Made by a program: the position numbers and the translations under genes. Source: Cheiracanthium punctorium (lineage: Eukaryota > Arthropoda > Arachnida > Araneae > Cheiracanthiidae). Taken from it: a DNA stretch of 64,000 nt. The notes beneath the pieces are model-generated. The model was not told the origin of the DNA. It saw nothing but the letters and a program-made list of their open reading frames with translations, and did not search any database. Positions 23,864 through 35,500 of the stretch are shown here, piece by piece. Within the stretch, counting starts at the first letter, position 1. Each line of letters opens with the position of its first letter. The stretch lies in NCBI GenBank assembly GCA_038373885.1, contig JAWZYV010013268.1, positions 62,001 to 126,000 on the forward strand, in the 5' to 3' direction.

Positions 23864-24130
23864 GCTTTTGAGGTGAAACCCTTTTTTCAGCATTGGGCAA
23901 TCTATCCAGCTGTTCTCGCAATCTTTCATTTTTCAGCAGGTGTCAGTGCTGTTAAAAATAATCGTGACCATTTTTTTACGGGAAATGACGTGTTAAAAAG
24001 TAAAGGATTCTCGCGGAGCTATGTCACCCGTAACTATTTTTATAGAAATCCAATCTATTCTTCGTGACTGGCAACAGTCAAAACGTCAGAGTTTGGTGTT
24101 CCCAGAGCGGGAAAACTGCGCGTTAAAGGG
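23864..24130 (-). mobile_element. piggyBac-type MITE family A, half copy
   Basis: It starts after TTAA (23860-23863) with GCTTTTGAGGTGAAACC, a mutated second terminus. It then jumps to CCTTTTTTCAGCATTGGGCA, so the whole hairpin is deleted, and runs to CTGCGCGTTAAAGGG at 24130. The right target is TAAA, one base from TTAA. 267 bp. Confidence 0.82.
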
Positions 24131-24240
24131 TAAAAAAATACTGTTTGAACGTTCATACGTCATATTAGTGCTTATATGTTGTGTGCAGTATGAAAAATAA
24201 ACAAGAAAGATATAAAGCATGCCAGAAGCATCGATTAGAT

Positions 24241-24576
24241 CAGAGGCTCCCCAACCGTTGGAAATACGGCCCCTTTGGGGCGCAGAATGTTTGCATAGGG
24301 GGTGCGAGGAAAACATAGGGCACTAACGAAACTGATAACGGATGTTTTAAAAAATCATTTTATTTTTACTTTAAATCGTACTCTAAAAAAAATCTATTTT
24401 CGCTTAAAATGTTTATTTAAATTTTACCGATAACATTACACGATAGTAAAGGCTACTTTATGTTCATTGTTGAAAAATAAGTAACTGTTTGTATGCTGAG
24501 AATGTGAGGGGGAGGAGTGCCATCGTAAATTATTCTTTTTTGAGCATGCACAATGTTAAAAGGTTGGGAACCGCTT
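24241..24576. mobile_element. hAT-type MITE, Charlie-like ends
   Basis: Left end CAGAGGCTCCCCAACCGTTG, right end in reverse complement AAGCGGTTCCCAACCTTTTA. Flanks GATTAGAT (24233-24240) and GATTACAT (24577-24584) form an 8-bp duplication with one mismatch. The 336-bp interior is AT-rich and non-coding. Confidence 0.78.
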
Positions 24577-24584
24577 GATTACAT

Positions 24585-25455
24585 ATCACTTTTCAACACA
24601 TATCTAATTTTTCTCGAGATTTGGCAATTTATCGACATATGGAGATCTATCACTGTCAAACTTGGTGCTATTACGAGTAAAATCTCAAAAATGTTGTGTT
24701 GCTATCAATGCAATTTCGCAAGACCCTGCAAACGATAACATTTACATTTTTTAATATTTGCATAATTATTAAACATATGAATTACATAGTTAGCGAATAC
24801 TCCAATAATTAATATCCGAAAACTCCCAGCTTTCAAATGTGTGCTGTACTTACAAGGTTTTCAATGCTATTAATTTTCACTGTTTTGAAAAGCCTAATCA
24901 TTTGTAAGGTGAAATATTTGTATTTTTTGCTGTTGCTTTAAATATCACAAAATAGACTTATTATGAAAGGAATTATTAAGCTTATTCCCGCATTTATGTC
25001 AAAATCTTATTGTCAAAGATTGCTATACACTAATGGCAGATTTTAGACAATTATTCAGTCTGGCACTCCTAAGTATAAATCAAACGTCACTCGCACAACA
25101 GCCTGATATCTCTGAGGCGGAGAAAAGATCCCCTCAATAAGCATAGTTTGATGGAGTTATGTTAAATTAACCAACTTATCAAGACGTATAACTGATATAA
25201 CCGACGTTCAGTCTGGGATATCAAACAGAATGATCATTAATTAAAGTCCGGCGGGCAACAGTTTCTTTAAACTGTGAGAGTAGGCGACAGCAGACTCTGT
25301 TACGTTCTTTAAAACTTTTCAACAAAAGTATAAACTAGTATGTCTGCCTGCCTGTCTGCCCACTCGCGTTTTGACTGTAGAAGATATATGCCGCCATGTA
25401 ATTTATCTCAAAAGGAGTCTGTGCCATTATATCTGTTAATAATGAAGAGAAGTGG
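24585..25455. other. AT-rich gap
   Basis: No feature recognised. The stretch at 24610-24735 shares weak similarity (GCAATTTCGCAAGACCCTGC) with 46110-46260 (GCAGTTTTGCGAGATCCTGT). Confidence 0.4.
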
Positions 25456-25498
25456 TTAATCGCACTGTTGGTGTTCTTCAGCACACTGCATTTCTTAA

Positions 25499-25953
25499 CC
25501 CTTTAACGCGCAATTATCCCGCTGTGGGAACACCAAACTCTGACGTTTTGACTGTTTCCAGTCACGAAGAATAGATTGGATTTCTACAAAAATAGTTGCG
25601 GGTGACATAGCTCCCCGAGAATCCTTTACTCTTTAGCACGTCATTTCCCGTAAAAAAAATGTCAGGATTCTTTTTAACAGCACTGACATCTGCTGAAAAA
25701 TGGGAGAATGCGAGAACAACTTGATAGATTGTCCAATACTGAAAAAAGGGCAGCCGTTGCCATCGCTGAACTTAACTACCAGCAAGATGGCAGACGATCG
25801 AAACGTTCATCGTGTGCCACGATGAACGTTTAAGATCTAGAGACCCTTTTTTGACGACAGCTTCGATCGTCCGCCATCTTGCTAGTAGTTAAGTCGAGCG
25901 ATGGCAACGGCTGCCGTTTTTTCAGCATTTGGAAAGGGTTGCGCCTCAATGGG
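25499..25953 (+). mobile_element. piggyBac-type MITE family A, left member of a tandem pair
   Basis: TTAA at 25495-25498 and 25954-25957. Starts CCCTTTAACGCGCAATTATC, ends GCGCCTCAATGGG. The central hairpin is rearranged: CGATGAACGTTTAAGATCTA shows that part of one arm was replaced by its inverse. The TTAA on its right is also the left TTAA of the next copy. Confidence 0.88.
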
Positions 25954-25957
25954 TTAA

Positions 25958-26263
25958 CCCTTTAACGCGCGGTGTCCTCGCGTATAAATGGTCACGTTTA
26001 TTTTTAACAGCACTGGCATCCTCTGAAAAATGGAAGAATGCGAGAACAGCTGGATAGATTGCCCAATGCTAAAAAAAGGGACAGATAGCTGCTGACGACA
26101 GCTGGAAAAAAGGAGGTGAAAAAAGGGGCGTGAAAAAAGGGGTCTCTTGATCTCTGGCACGCGTTGAACGTTTCGATCGTCCGCCCTCTTGCTGGTAGTT
26201 AAGTCGAGCGATGGCAACGGGTGCCCTTTTTTCAGCATTGGGAAAGGGTTGCGCCTCAAAGGG
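25958..26263 (+). mobile_element. piggyBac-type MITE family A, right member of a tandem pair
   Basis: Starts CCCTTTAACGCGCGGTGTCC, ends GCGCCTCAAAGGG, with TTAA at 26264-26267. The left quarter is deleted and the hairpin loop carries extra AAAAAAGG repeats. The flank after it (26268-26302) matches the flank before the left member (25460-25494) at 30 of 35 positions. Confidence 0.88.
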
Positions 26264-26302
26264 TTAATTGCACTGTTGGTGTTCTTCAGTAAATTGCAGT
26301 TC

Positions 26303-26611
26303 TTAAAATAAAATTTTCTTACTGACTTGATGCAAAATTTGACTTATAAGAGAAACTCAACAAAAAAATACCTCAGTAAAGGACTGTTTTTAAGTGCAAT
26401 TTCATCGCAAGACTCATCTTTACGATACCCATAACATGATAACTTTCTGAGGAAGATCTTACCTCGCATCTTTTTTACCAATGTTGAATGATTTTAAACA
26501 GGTTCAAAAGTGTTAACGATTTCGGTTTGTCCGTCTTGCTGCCATTTCGTGATCTAACTGCCATAAACATGCGCCGATTGCTAAGAAATTTATATAGTAT
26601 AAGGTCAGGGG
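26303..26611. other. AT-rich gap
   Basis: Nothing recognised between the tandem MITE pair and the GCCGA-rich repeat. The 159-codon frame that crosses this border is an effect of the GC-rich repeat. Confidence 0.4.
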
Positions 26612-26802
26612 ACCCAGCAAACACAGCCCTATCGGATAAGTTTTGGGCCGACATCGGCATGCCGACGCAGAATGTGCCGGGGCGATATCGCTCAGCCGGT
26701 GCCGAAAACGACAAATTTGCGTCCGCCTGGGCGTGTGTCGGGCCGGAAGGATGGGGTGGTTTTGGATCGGTGTCGGCTATAACGACAACGATATCGGCCC
26801 AG
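26612..26802 (+). mobile_element. GCCGA-rich interspersed repeat, copy 1
   Basis: Begins CCCAGCAAACACAGCCCTAT and is crowded with GCCGACATCGGC, CGATATCGGCCCAG and related self-complementary words. It shares its start (CCCAGCAAACACAGCC), GGCCGACATCGGCA and its end GATATCGGCCCAG with the inverted copy at 33008-33238. No inverted ends of the usual kind were found, so I cannot place it in a superfamily. Confidence 0.65.
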
Positions 26803-26930
26803 CTTTACGCCGGCCTTAAAGTGATAACTTTCCGCAAATGGTATGGTACCGGCAACGATAAAAAAACGAAAAAAAATCGCTGTCCCATTGAATTCTCAAA
26901 TAAGCTTATAATTAGTTTCCAGGGGCAAAA

Positions 26931-26963
<33 letters not shown>

Positions 26964-29274
26964 TTAACTAAATTAACGACTGTATGCCCCTAGGACTGAT
27001 TTTGCTGAAAGTACTTATGAAATAATAAAAATTTTCTTTAAATAAACTGTTTTGATTAATTTAAAAAGTGTTTCATTTATTTACTAAATTATTTTGTCAT
27101 ATCAACCACTTAATTAGACATTTTTCATATTTAACCAAATATTTAATTGCTTTTAAGCAAGGTTTTCGTAACTGACCAAATATTTGTTTATTTCATTCGT
27201 TTTGATAGTAATATACATATATTTTTAATATTTTAGAGTCCAAGAAAATAGTACATGCAATCAAACACATTAAAAAAGATAAATAAATAAGTTTACATTA
27301 ATTATATTGCAAGTTATGCCATAATACAAGAATAAAGTGGACTTATATCATTATGCATTGAAATAATGAAACTAGGTTTCTTATGAGAAAATATACAGTA
27401 TGTTTCTGATATGTGTCTATATTTATGTTCTTCTACCTATATCATCTACTGTAGAGAGTTTTTTTTAAACTTTTTAACAATATACATTATAATTTTTTGC
27501 GTATTATTAGCAAGATCCTTTTCAATGCAATATTGATGTTTATTTGCGCAAAAGAATAAAAAATAATATCCTATTTATATTTATGCATGTTCCTCCTTTT
27601 GTATAATAATCAAGCTTAATATGCTTATTAGTAATAGGATATACAGACATGAAAGTACATTGCTAAATTTTTAAATCGTTCAAAGATATGAAAAAAATTA
27701 AAGTAACAATTAAGCTAGGAATTCATCTGAGTAAAAATATAAACAAGCATAATTTACAAGAAAATTAAAAAAGTTGAAAGTTGTTACCCAATATACTTTA
27801 CAAAGAAAAGGCAAAACAATATTTTATACAATAGTTAAGTAAATATTTAACTTATTTAATTTTTTTCCTTACTTTTTGGATCTTCAGCATTATAAGACAA
27901 CCAAACAGATTAAAACATTGTTAATGAACTTAATTATGTCATTTAACAAATATTTTAATCCAGCTGGTCTATAGCAAAAATATTTATTCTATTCTTTTCA
28001 GAAATAATCACACCCTGGCATCTCACTAGTATCCGTGCAAATAAAGCTTTTCAACGTATTTTTCAGTGAAAACACACGAAGCGCCGAAGTCTTTCTTTTT
28101 TCCCCAACAGGCTGTGGGTACGCACTAGTATAATAGGAGAGTTTTGAAAGGCCGCCCCGATGAATCACTCCGCCCCTCAAAGATAGTGAATTGGCGGGAA
28201 TTTAGTTTAGAACAACCCTTCCCCTTTCGCCAACGGAGCAAACAATATATGCCTTTCCCACGCTTTTCTGCTGACCCTCAGGCTGTGTGCATTTTTTAAG
28301 ATACTGGCATCTGGATTAAGATGGGGCGAAATAAGCAAAAATATTTGGATTTCGGAATCAATTTTGGAACAGTACGGAAAGCTTGCAAAATGGGATAGTT
28401 AGAAAGTTAGAATTCGCAAACAGCTCCAACAATATTATTCACTATTTAGCCCTCCCCCCCCCATCCCCCCAATTTGCGACACCGTAAAACAGAAATAAGA
28501 GGGGGGGGGGAATCAAATTTTATGAAAAAATATCTTTGGAAAAAAATGTGAATTTTTATTCTGGCATACCACGAAAATGTTACATAATAGGTCAGTTAGA
28601 GCCTACCAAAAATAAATAAATATCTCTCAATATTTTTCCTCACCACTCTGACCTGAAAAATTTGAGAAAAGTGAAAATTTCGAATTTTCTAAAAAGCTGT
28701 AGTACGAAAGTTATTTTTCGAAATTACCATCGATATTATTTGATTGATTAAATAGTACTTAAAATAATAAGAACGCATAATTATTAGACAATTTAATCTA
28801 TTTTTTTACCAAATTAGTACTAATATGTTGTTTTTAAATACACGCAGATAGAAAACAGATTAAAACAAAAGTCTACAGATGCTTAACCTGTTCGCTTTTA
28901 TAATTGAAAAGACGCAATGGATAAGACTCTCCTTCTGTGACCAGTATTGCTTCCTAGACCAGGTCTTTCAATGTCCAGTCGAGCATTGAAAGAAATTCCC
29001 GTTCTGGGAAGCTTAGTCACAGAGACAGTGTCATATTACTGGCAGGGCAAACGGGGCAACTGCACAGAGCCCCAAGATTTTAGGGGCCCAAAAATGCTAT
29101 ATGTTACACTTTTTATAATTTCACAATAAGATAACAAAGGAAAAAAGCGTCAAAAGTTTGTATTGTTTTTCAATTATAAACTATGAACAATGAAAATAAT
29201 TCAAATTTACATCTGTATAAATTAATTTAAACTTCTTTTCAATTCGTCAAAAGGCTTAGTCGATATATAGCATA
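26803..29274. other. AT-rich gap
   Basis: Starts with a (TA)n tract at 26935-26963. The rest is mostly AT-rich with homopolymer C and G runs near 28450-28510. GCAGGGCAAACGGGGCAACT followed by AGGGGCCC near 29040-29092 may be the left end of an element whose right end (GGGGCCCAATATTTTTC) is near 29848; that pairing is weak. Confidence 0.4.
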
Positions 29275-29282
29275 GCTGAGAA

Positions 29283-29471
29283 CATGGGCGCCGGCAGAAT
29301 ATTTCCCAGCGGGGGGGGGGGGTGCAAAGACTACTCAAGGGGGGCCAAAGACTACTTTAACGTATGGTTACCATGTTGGAAAGAGCAAAAAAGCAAGGGA
29401 AATCACTGCATACAAAAATCTAGGGGGAGGGCATTGCCCCCCCCCCTTGCCCTATGCTGCCGGCGCCCATG
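29283..29471. mobile_element. hAT-like MITE with CATGGGCGCCGGCAG ends
   Basis: CATGGGCGCCGGCAG and CTGCCGGCGCCCATG are perfect inverted ends. The 8-bp flanks GCTGAGAA and GCTGCCAA agree at six positions. The 189-bp interior has long G and C runs. hAT-like by target length, without certainty. Confidence 0.65.
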
Positions 29472-29479
29472 GCTGCCAA

Positions 29480-29961
29480 CATTTGTAGAATCTGATTAAC
29501 TACCTTTTCGTAAACAGTATTTTTAAAGTTTGAAAGTAACAAAATTTTTGTAATTAAATCTGTTGGTTAACTGTTATTAAAAAAAATATTTTTTTTTTTA
29601 AATGTGGTTTATTATATCCCGTACATTTTGGCAACTATGATATAGCAGTTGCAGTTAGACGTAGCGTTTCACTGACGTTATCTGTTTCATTGATATCATA
29701 TATATTCGTTCATCATATTTATATTCGCTTATTTCACTTTACTTAAAATAAAATTTCTCGTGTTTGGAGAGAGGGGGAAGATATTTAAAATTTTTCAGAA
29801 TAAACCAATCGTAATTGGTTTTTTAGAAGGGGGAAAGTTATCGCGTGGGGCCCAATATTTTTCTTTTGCCCAGGACCCACAGATGCCTTGATCGTAATCT
29901 GCGCAGAGAGAGACTTTAATTTGTGTTAAATTCCCACAAGAATATCGAATAAATACATTAA
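29480..29961. other. AT-rich gap
   Basis: Nothing recognised except the possible GGGGCCC element end near 29848. Confidence 0.35.
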
Positions 29962-30301
29962 CCCTTTAACGCGCAGTGTCCCCTCTCTGAGACCACCAAA
30001 CTTTGACGTTTTGACTGTTGCCAGTCACGAAGAATAGATTGGATTTCTATAAAAATAGTTGCGGGTGACATAGCTCCACGAGAATCCTTTACTTTTTAGC
30101 ACGTCATTTTGCATAAAAAATTGTCACGATTTTTTTTTAACAGCTCTGTGCCGGCACAGCCAGCTGTCGTCAAAAAGGGGTCTCTAGATCTGTGGCACGC
30201 GATGAACGTTTCGATCGTCCGCCATCTTTCTGGTAGTTAAGTCGAGCGATGGCAACGGCTGCCCTTTTTTCAGCATTGGGAAAGAGTTGCGCCTCAAAGG
30301 G
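29962..30301 (+). mobile_element. piggyBac-type MITE family A, deletion copy
   Basis: TTAA at 29958-29961 and 30302-30305. Starts CCCTTTAACGCGCAGTGTCC and ends GCGCCTCAAAGGG. It jumps from AACAGCTCTGTGCC directly into GGCACAGCCAGCTGTCGTCA, so one hairpin arm is missing. 340 bp. Confidence 0.88.
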
Positions 30302-30541
30302 TTAAATGAAGCCCCCTTCCAAAAAAAAAAAAGGGCTTTTGTTGATGTAGAAGCATTGTTGTGTATCTGCATTAACTAAGATGTTTGTTTTGCTCGTGCG
30401 TTATGACAGGTCTGCCACAGGTTTATCTGTCTAGGGAGACTTTTTAAGGGGTTATATTTACAGAAGACTCAACCATGACATTGCATTCGGAAGTGATATG
30501 AAATGCTCTAAGATAAAATTTAATATGGAAGTTTTAATTCG

Positions 30542-30720
30542 ACGTGCCGTTCGGGTTGTGCAGTGACTAAAGAACCATTCTACCATATCACGGGTCCGGG
30601 TTCGATTAACGCTGGTCCACTTAATAGTTGCCTCCGTAATAAAGTGTCCAAGAATTCCGGCCTAGTGGTTCCAATGCTTATACGGCAAGTGGCCGCCATT
30701 TGAAAAAAAAAAAAAAAATG
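30542..30720 (+). repeat. SINE family 2, tRNA-derived, poly-A tail
   Basis: GGGTTGTGCAGTGACTAAAG (A-box-like) is followed by GTCCGGGTTCGATTAAC (B-box-like). A body with AGTTGCCTCCGTAATAAAGT comes next, then GGCAAGTGGCCGCCATTTG and an A run. Two more copies at 46985 and 53845 share this order. Transcribed by RNA polymerase III if active; nothing suggests it is. Confidence 0.72.
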
Positions 30721-32304
30721 TTTTAACAGTTGTAATGACCCGATGTTGTAATAACCCGACAGTTTATGCTAACCATATCATCTGTGCTGTTTCAGATAGT
30801 CAGTTTTCAATAGCCGGACATTTTTTTTTCAATTATTGGTCAGTAATCTCAGCAATAACAAAAATATCCAGTACATTTACATTTTGGCTATGAGGAATTT
30901 TCTTGAAGAATTATAATGAATGTTAAAAGTCTTGAAAACTATTTAACTAATTTCATTTCATTACTCAATTTAAAAGTTGCTATGTATTCAAAAATGCACC
31001 TCTTTTAATAATCGTCGTCTCGTTAATAAGAGTAATCGTCAGTTCGAGGCCGTGGGCGGTTGCCCACGTCGTTCGCGTCTCTCCCCCTCAAGTATTGCAC
31101 ATGGTCCCAAGTATTGCCCATGGTGACGTTTCGAATTTCAAAAAAAAAAAAAAAAAAATGTGTTCCTAGTCCACAGCCTCTGAATTCATTAGTCGCCAAA
31201 TCTGGCAGGTACGATTGTCAGAGCGATACATGGCTAAAACCACTCTTCCCTCCCCCAACCCCCCTCACAATAGCCTTCTCTGTGCTAAGGGAAGGGGGGA
31301 GAGGCAAGGAAAAAAAAACACTATCTGGACGTGCCTGGCTGTGCCCTTGAGCATGAACTCTGACCCGCAAAACAGAACAGTGACCAATGTGTTGCGTCGA
31401 AAAACAGGCTATCGTTTCGGTAGGGACGTTCCGTTTCGGTATGGGATCTTAAGTACTGCAATTTCTTAAGAGCTTCAACGAAATCAAAAATTACATTATA
31501 CTGAATTAAACTATATGAGAAAATAATATTTTGAAGACTCAATAGTGTCTGTACAATTATAGAATATTTCGCTGAAAAAACAAACTGTTTTCAAATCTAA
31601 CATAATGTTACAAAAGAAACACCATAAAGAAAAAATTAATGAACAGTCACGAAGTGATATTTTCATTTACATTTTATAAAAAAATGTTAAGGGACCTTCC
31701 AGTAGGGTGCGGCAATTTATAGGCATAGATTACATTTTAAATCCCCCAATACACAACGTGAAATGTGCACTATTCCATAAGTTTCTTATTTTCGTTTTCT
31801 TTTTAAGGCATTCAGATTAAATTAAAGCTCATGTATGAGCACTAATGCTACCCAGCTTAAATTATTCAACGCTCCGTTTGAACCGAAAATCAGAGCAATG
31901 TCACACAAAAAAAATTAAACCAGTGCATATTTTCAATGATCAGAGCGATCCTGTTAAACCCGGGTTCAGATGTGGAATAAAATCGGACAAAGCGCAATAT
32001 GGCGGATCCTAGGAAGGTGTTTGGGAACTTGACACCCAGCCCCCCCCCTCAATCCTTCTTTTCACTGTGCATTTTGTTTTAATCAAATGAGCTTTTTCAT
32101 TAAACTGGCTCCTCCCATTAAATTATTTTGTTTTAATGTGATATTTTTCTTTATTGTACACTTCATTTCAACCAAATTAGCAAGTCTCTTTTTTTGTGAC
32201 TCGAAGACCAATTTTCTGATTTGATTTCATATGATTTTGTAGTTATGGCAAAGCTACGCGAAGGCTATCTGCTTAAATGGGGATGCCTTAAGCGGAGAAA
32301 CTTT
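30721..32304. other. Gap; small hairpin and a duplicated word
   Basis: CGTGGGC and GCCCACG form a 7-bp stem with a 4-base loop at 31051-31068. TCAAGTATTGCACATGGTCC and CCAAGTATTGCCCATGGTGA form a direct repeat at 31088-31126, before an A run. No gene seen. Confidence 0.4.
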
Positions 32305-32490
32305 TAGAATGTTCAAACGCGTATTTACGTTACACCTGGAGAAAATCGCCCTAAACTCCAGACCATTAAATCGACAGCCTCGCGGTATACCAGTAATCTT
32401 GACCTTCACTCTTCGGCCATCTACCATGTTGGGTGTCTTATCCACTCGGACATGGTCGGCAACCAATTTTTCTGTATCCGCCACAGGAGG
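32305..32490 (-). repeat. SINE family 1 copy
   Basis: Plus strand shows AACGCGTATTTACGTTACAC, TGGAGAAAATCGCCC, AACTCCAGACCATTAAATCG, then GGCCATCTACCATGTTG and CTTATCCACTCGGACATGGT, the reverse of the tRNA-like head. On the minus strand the head reads ACCATGTCCGAGTGGATAAG. Confidence 0.75.
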
Positions 32491-32754
32491 GTTGGGGTAA
32501 AATAAGTAAATTAAGCTTTAAAAAAAAACCCTATAAATTCCAAACTATAAAACAATTAATAAACAATAAAATTGGGGTTGAACATTAGTTATAGTAATTA
32601 TTTATTCCCTAATTTTATAAAAATCAATCATATTTCTTTCATTTTATGAATATTAGATAATCTTTTGAATTTATAAAAAATTTATAAAATTCCTCCAAAT
32701 TCTGTTCTAGAATTGGGGATACAACGGTGATTTATCCTCAATTATATGTTCAAA

Positions 32755-32915
32755 AATCTGTTTACGTTGTCTAACGCACATTCACATTACATTTGGAGAA
32801 AATCCTCCAAAATCCAAACTGTAGATTGACAGATACGCGGTAGACCAGAACCTTGGACCTTCACATTTCAACCATGTTCAGTGCCTTATCCTCTCGGCCA
32901 TGGTGGGATAAATAG
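32755..32915 (-). repeat. SINE family 1 copy
   Basis: Minus strand: CCACCATGGCCGAGAGGATA (A-box-like) and a degraded B box, then body GGAGGATTTTCTCCAAATGT and TGTGAATGTGCGTTAGAC. It lies about 265 bp from the preceding copy and in the same orientation. Confidence 0.75.
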
Positions 32916-33007
32916 TAAGTATCGAAACATAAATTAAAAAGTATTACTATAACAATATATATGTGCTGCTTGCTGGTTTTATACCGTTAAGTTTAGAAAT
33001 TACACTT

Positions 33008-33238
33008 CTGGGCCGATATCGGTTATGCGGTACAACGCCGAAATCGCATGTTAACCCTAAAAGACTTGCCGCAATCGGACCGTTGCATGACCGAAATCAC
33101 CTTTCTTTTGCCTACGCCAACGCATTTTGCCGACACAGAACCGACACCGCTCCAGTTACCATCATGCCAATGCCGACATCGAAACGGCACTGCCGATGTC
33201 GGCCCATCCCTTACCCGATACGGCTGTGTTTGCTGGGG
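33008..33238 (-). mobile_element. GCCGA-rich interspersed repeat, copy 2
   Basis: The plus strand runs CTGGGCCGATATCGG to GGCTGTGTTTGCTGGGG, the reverse of the copy at 26612. Words such as GCCGATGTCGGCC and GACACAGAACCGACACCG recur. Immediately next to the MITE remnant at 33240. Confidence 0.65.
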
Positions 33239-33239
33239 A

Positions 33240-33400
33240 TTAGCCAGAAATTTTTCATGGGGGGGGGTTTACGACTACTACAACTCATATATATGTATAC
33301 GTGTGTGTGATAATGTATTGAAGAATATACATTTTGTATGGCAAAATATTTCTCATGGGGGGTTATGACCCCCCTAACCCCCCCCTTGGCTACGCCCCTG
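33240..33400. mobile_element. Left-truncated relative of the CAGTGGCG hAT MITE
   Basis: GGGGGGGTTTACGACTACTA, a TG-rich centre, ATACATTTTGTATGGCAAAA and GGCTACGCCCCTG parallel the element at 16237-16971 without its solo LTR. The left end is degraded and no target duplication is visible. Confidence 0.6.
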
Positions 33401-33432
33401 TATAAGGTAATCAATAAAGTTCTTGCCATTTT

Positions 33433-34122
33433 CAATGACCAAAAATAAAATCACATATAGTAAGTGTAGCGTATTGGTGGTCCTCGAAGTAACTTCCATC
33501 GGCATCCAGCGCATTCTGCCAACGTTTTTCCAGCTGTGCAATCCCCTGGCGGTAAAACTTTGGGGGGGGGTGGCCACGGAAAGAAGTCCGTGAGTGCTAG
33601 GCTCAAGTCTACTTCATTGATGAAGGGTTATCCACCAAGATGATTGTCCGGAGAATGAAAGAGGTGCCATGGCGCAAGGTCAGGTGAGTAAGGAGGATGG
33701 CACGAAGTCACCCAACCATGTCGCCTGTATGGTATCCCTAGTTTCCCGCGCAAGATGCGGTCTTGCGCTATCATGCGATAACAGCACACCTTTGCGATTT
33801 CACCAGAGCTGGCTCCTTCTGCTGCAATGCCTGTTGAAAACGGTCCAATTGCTGAGAGTACAGCAGGTCTATAGTGGCTGTTTGACCCGTTGTTAGCAGC
33901 TCATAGTGAACCATTTGACGACTAGTTCCCCAGACACAAAGCATAATCTCGACCTGATTTTTGACTTGACCTGAATTTTTGAAATCAATGCCTTGCCGTA
34001 CGTTTATTCATAGCACTAACCCCAAACGCTTGACATATTCGGTGACTTGATGCGGCTACTGATGAGTTCCCTTTGAAGTCGTAAAGCAAATAACACGAAA
34101 AGAGCTCCTGCGACAGTTCCAT
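33433..34122 (-). pseudogene. Decayed mariner transposase
   Basis: Cut-and-paste DNA transposase remnant. From the ATG at 34122 the N-terminal DNA-binding part reads LLYDFKGNSSVAAS then AFGVSAMNKRTAR, a stop and FQKFR. The sequence then jumps to VEIMLCVWG, so the segment that should carry the first catalytic Asp is deleted. MVHYELLTTGQT and SHDSARPHLARETRDT (second catalytic Asp) follow. A frameshift precedes HPPYSPDLAP, and the next residues are WHLF where mariners have SDYHLF, so the third Asp is also gone. The end, FYRQGIAQLEKRWQNALDA then DGSYFE, is typical and stops at 33433. Two lost catalytic residues, a stop and a frameshift mean no activity. No mariner inverted ends were found. Confidence 0.88.
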
Positions 34123-35500
34123 TTCTCTTCGCTACTGTACGATTAACGGTTGTTGAAAGTTGTAGTTCTTTTACAGGAGCACCCAAAAGAATCCCAATAC
34201 ATTATGCTCTATGGAGAGTCATTGGTTATAGCCTATTTTAGAGATATTCGGCAATTTCAAACAAAACAAAATGCATATATATTATTAAGGATTGCAAAAT
34301 AAGTTAGCTCTTCACCGACTAGCTTTGTAGTGTTTGTTTCATTTATTTTTCTTCTATACGCGTATTCAAAAGAATTCCTATTCTTACGGTGTATTATCTC
34401 TAGAAACTAAACGACACTTTAATCAATTTCAACGCAAATTCAATAATTGTATAGAACATCTATACGCGCTTTCTCTTCACTTAAAGGATGCAAATGACAT
34501 TTAAAGCTTTTTTTACAAATTCTTTTCAAATTAAATTATTATAAATATACAGCTTTTTTTAGGTTATCCTGAAAATTGTGTAAAGTTTGACAACGGCACA
34601 TCGCCAAATTTGGCGCCCAAGAAACTGCTGTGTTGGAAAGTGTTTTATAATCTATGAGTTTGACATGATTTATGTATCTTGTTCATCACTTTGGCTGTCA
34701 CATTTCGATATACTGCAGTAAGGTTACAGCTTGAACCTCAGACAACTGTACTATATCGGGTGTCTACTGTATATCAAAGTGTATAGCTACTGTATGCGGA
34801 CAATGAACAGCATTTTTGTTTTAGAAATGTGCATTCTGCAATGATTGCAAAATCACTGAATATTTTATAAGTTATTTTGTCACATTTCACCAGTTTAATA
34901 GCACAAAAAGTTAAAAAGAAATAAATATTCTAATTATTTTGTGTTATTATTATTAAGGAATACTACAGCAACATGTACTGAATTCGATCATTATTCCACA
35001 TCTATTCAATTGAGTCTTAACGTACATCAAAATACTTTGTCAGACATATCCTTCGAAACGATTGTTTTGATGTGTATGAATAACATCGTATTTGCCTGTA
35101 TATAAATGGCATTACGCATAGGCTTGCACTTTAGTCGATATATTTGTATTAATTAATAACCTGCATTAATACGACTCAGAGAAATATCATTTATCAGCTT
35201 ACTCTGCATATGGTTAAATGGCTTTATGATTGTTTGTCAACTGCTGATTCAAGAATTATGAGGCGACGGATTTCATTAATTTACGTGTATGAAACTAATC
35301 CAATAATTTTGATGTCGCTTCTCGTATAATGCAGTATCTTTTGATTGAGATTTATCGTATAATTAAGATTGACACGTGCACTACTCTTGTGTGTCCAGCA
35401 CCCATTGAATGCCGTTATTATAATGCAGGAAATATCCCAGTAAGTTTATGCAAGCATTGTAGAGGTAAATTGCTTCCGTCTTTGGTCTGAATATAAAGGG
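34123..35500. other. AT-rich gap with a small dispersed repeat
   Basis: About 34160-34310 (minus) matches the repeat with GTGCTCCTGTAAAAGAACTA seen at 22690 and 46378. A palindrome CGCCAAATTTGGCG lies near 34605. No gene seen. Confidence 0.45.

Noticed and set aside
26488..26967. 159-codon open frame as a gene
   Set aside because: It lies across the GCCGA-rich repeat and ends in a (TA)n tract; the GC-rich repeat simply lacks stops. No domain seen.
30544..30620. Functional tRNA gene
   Set aside because: A- and B-box-like words are present but the cloverleaf cannot be closed, and the same unit with a poly-A end recurs twice, so it is a SINE.
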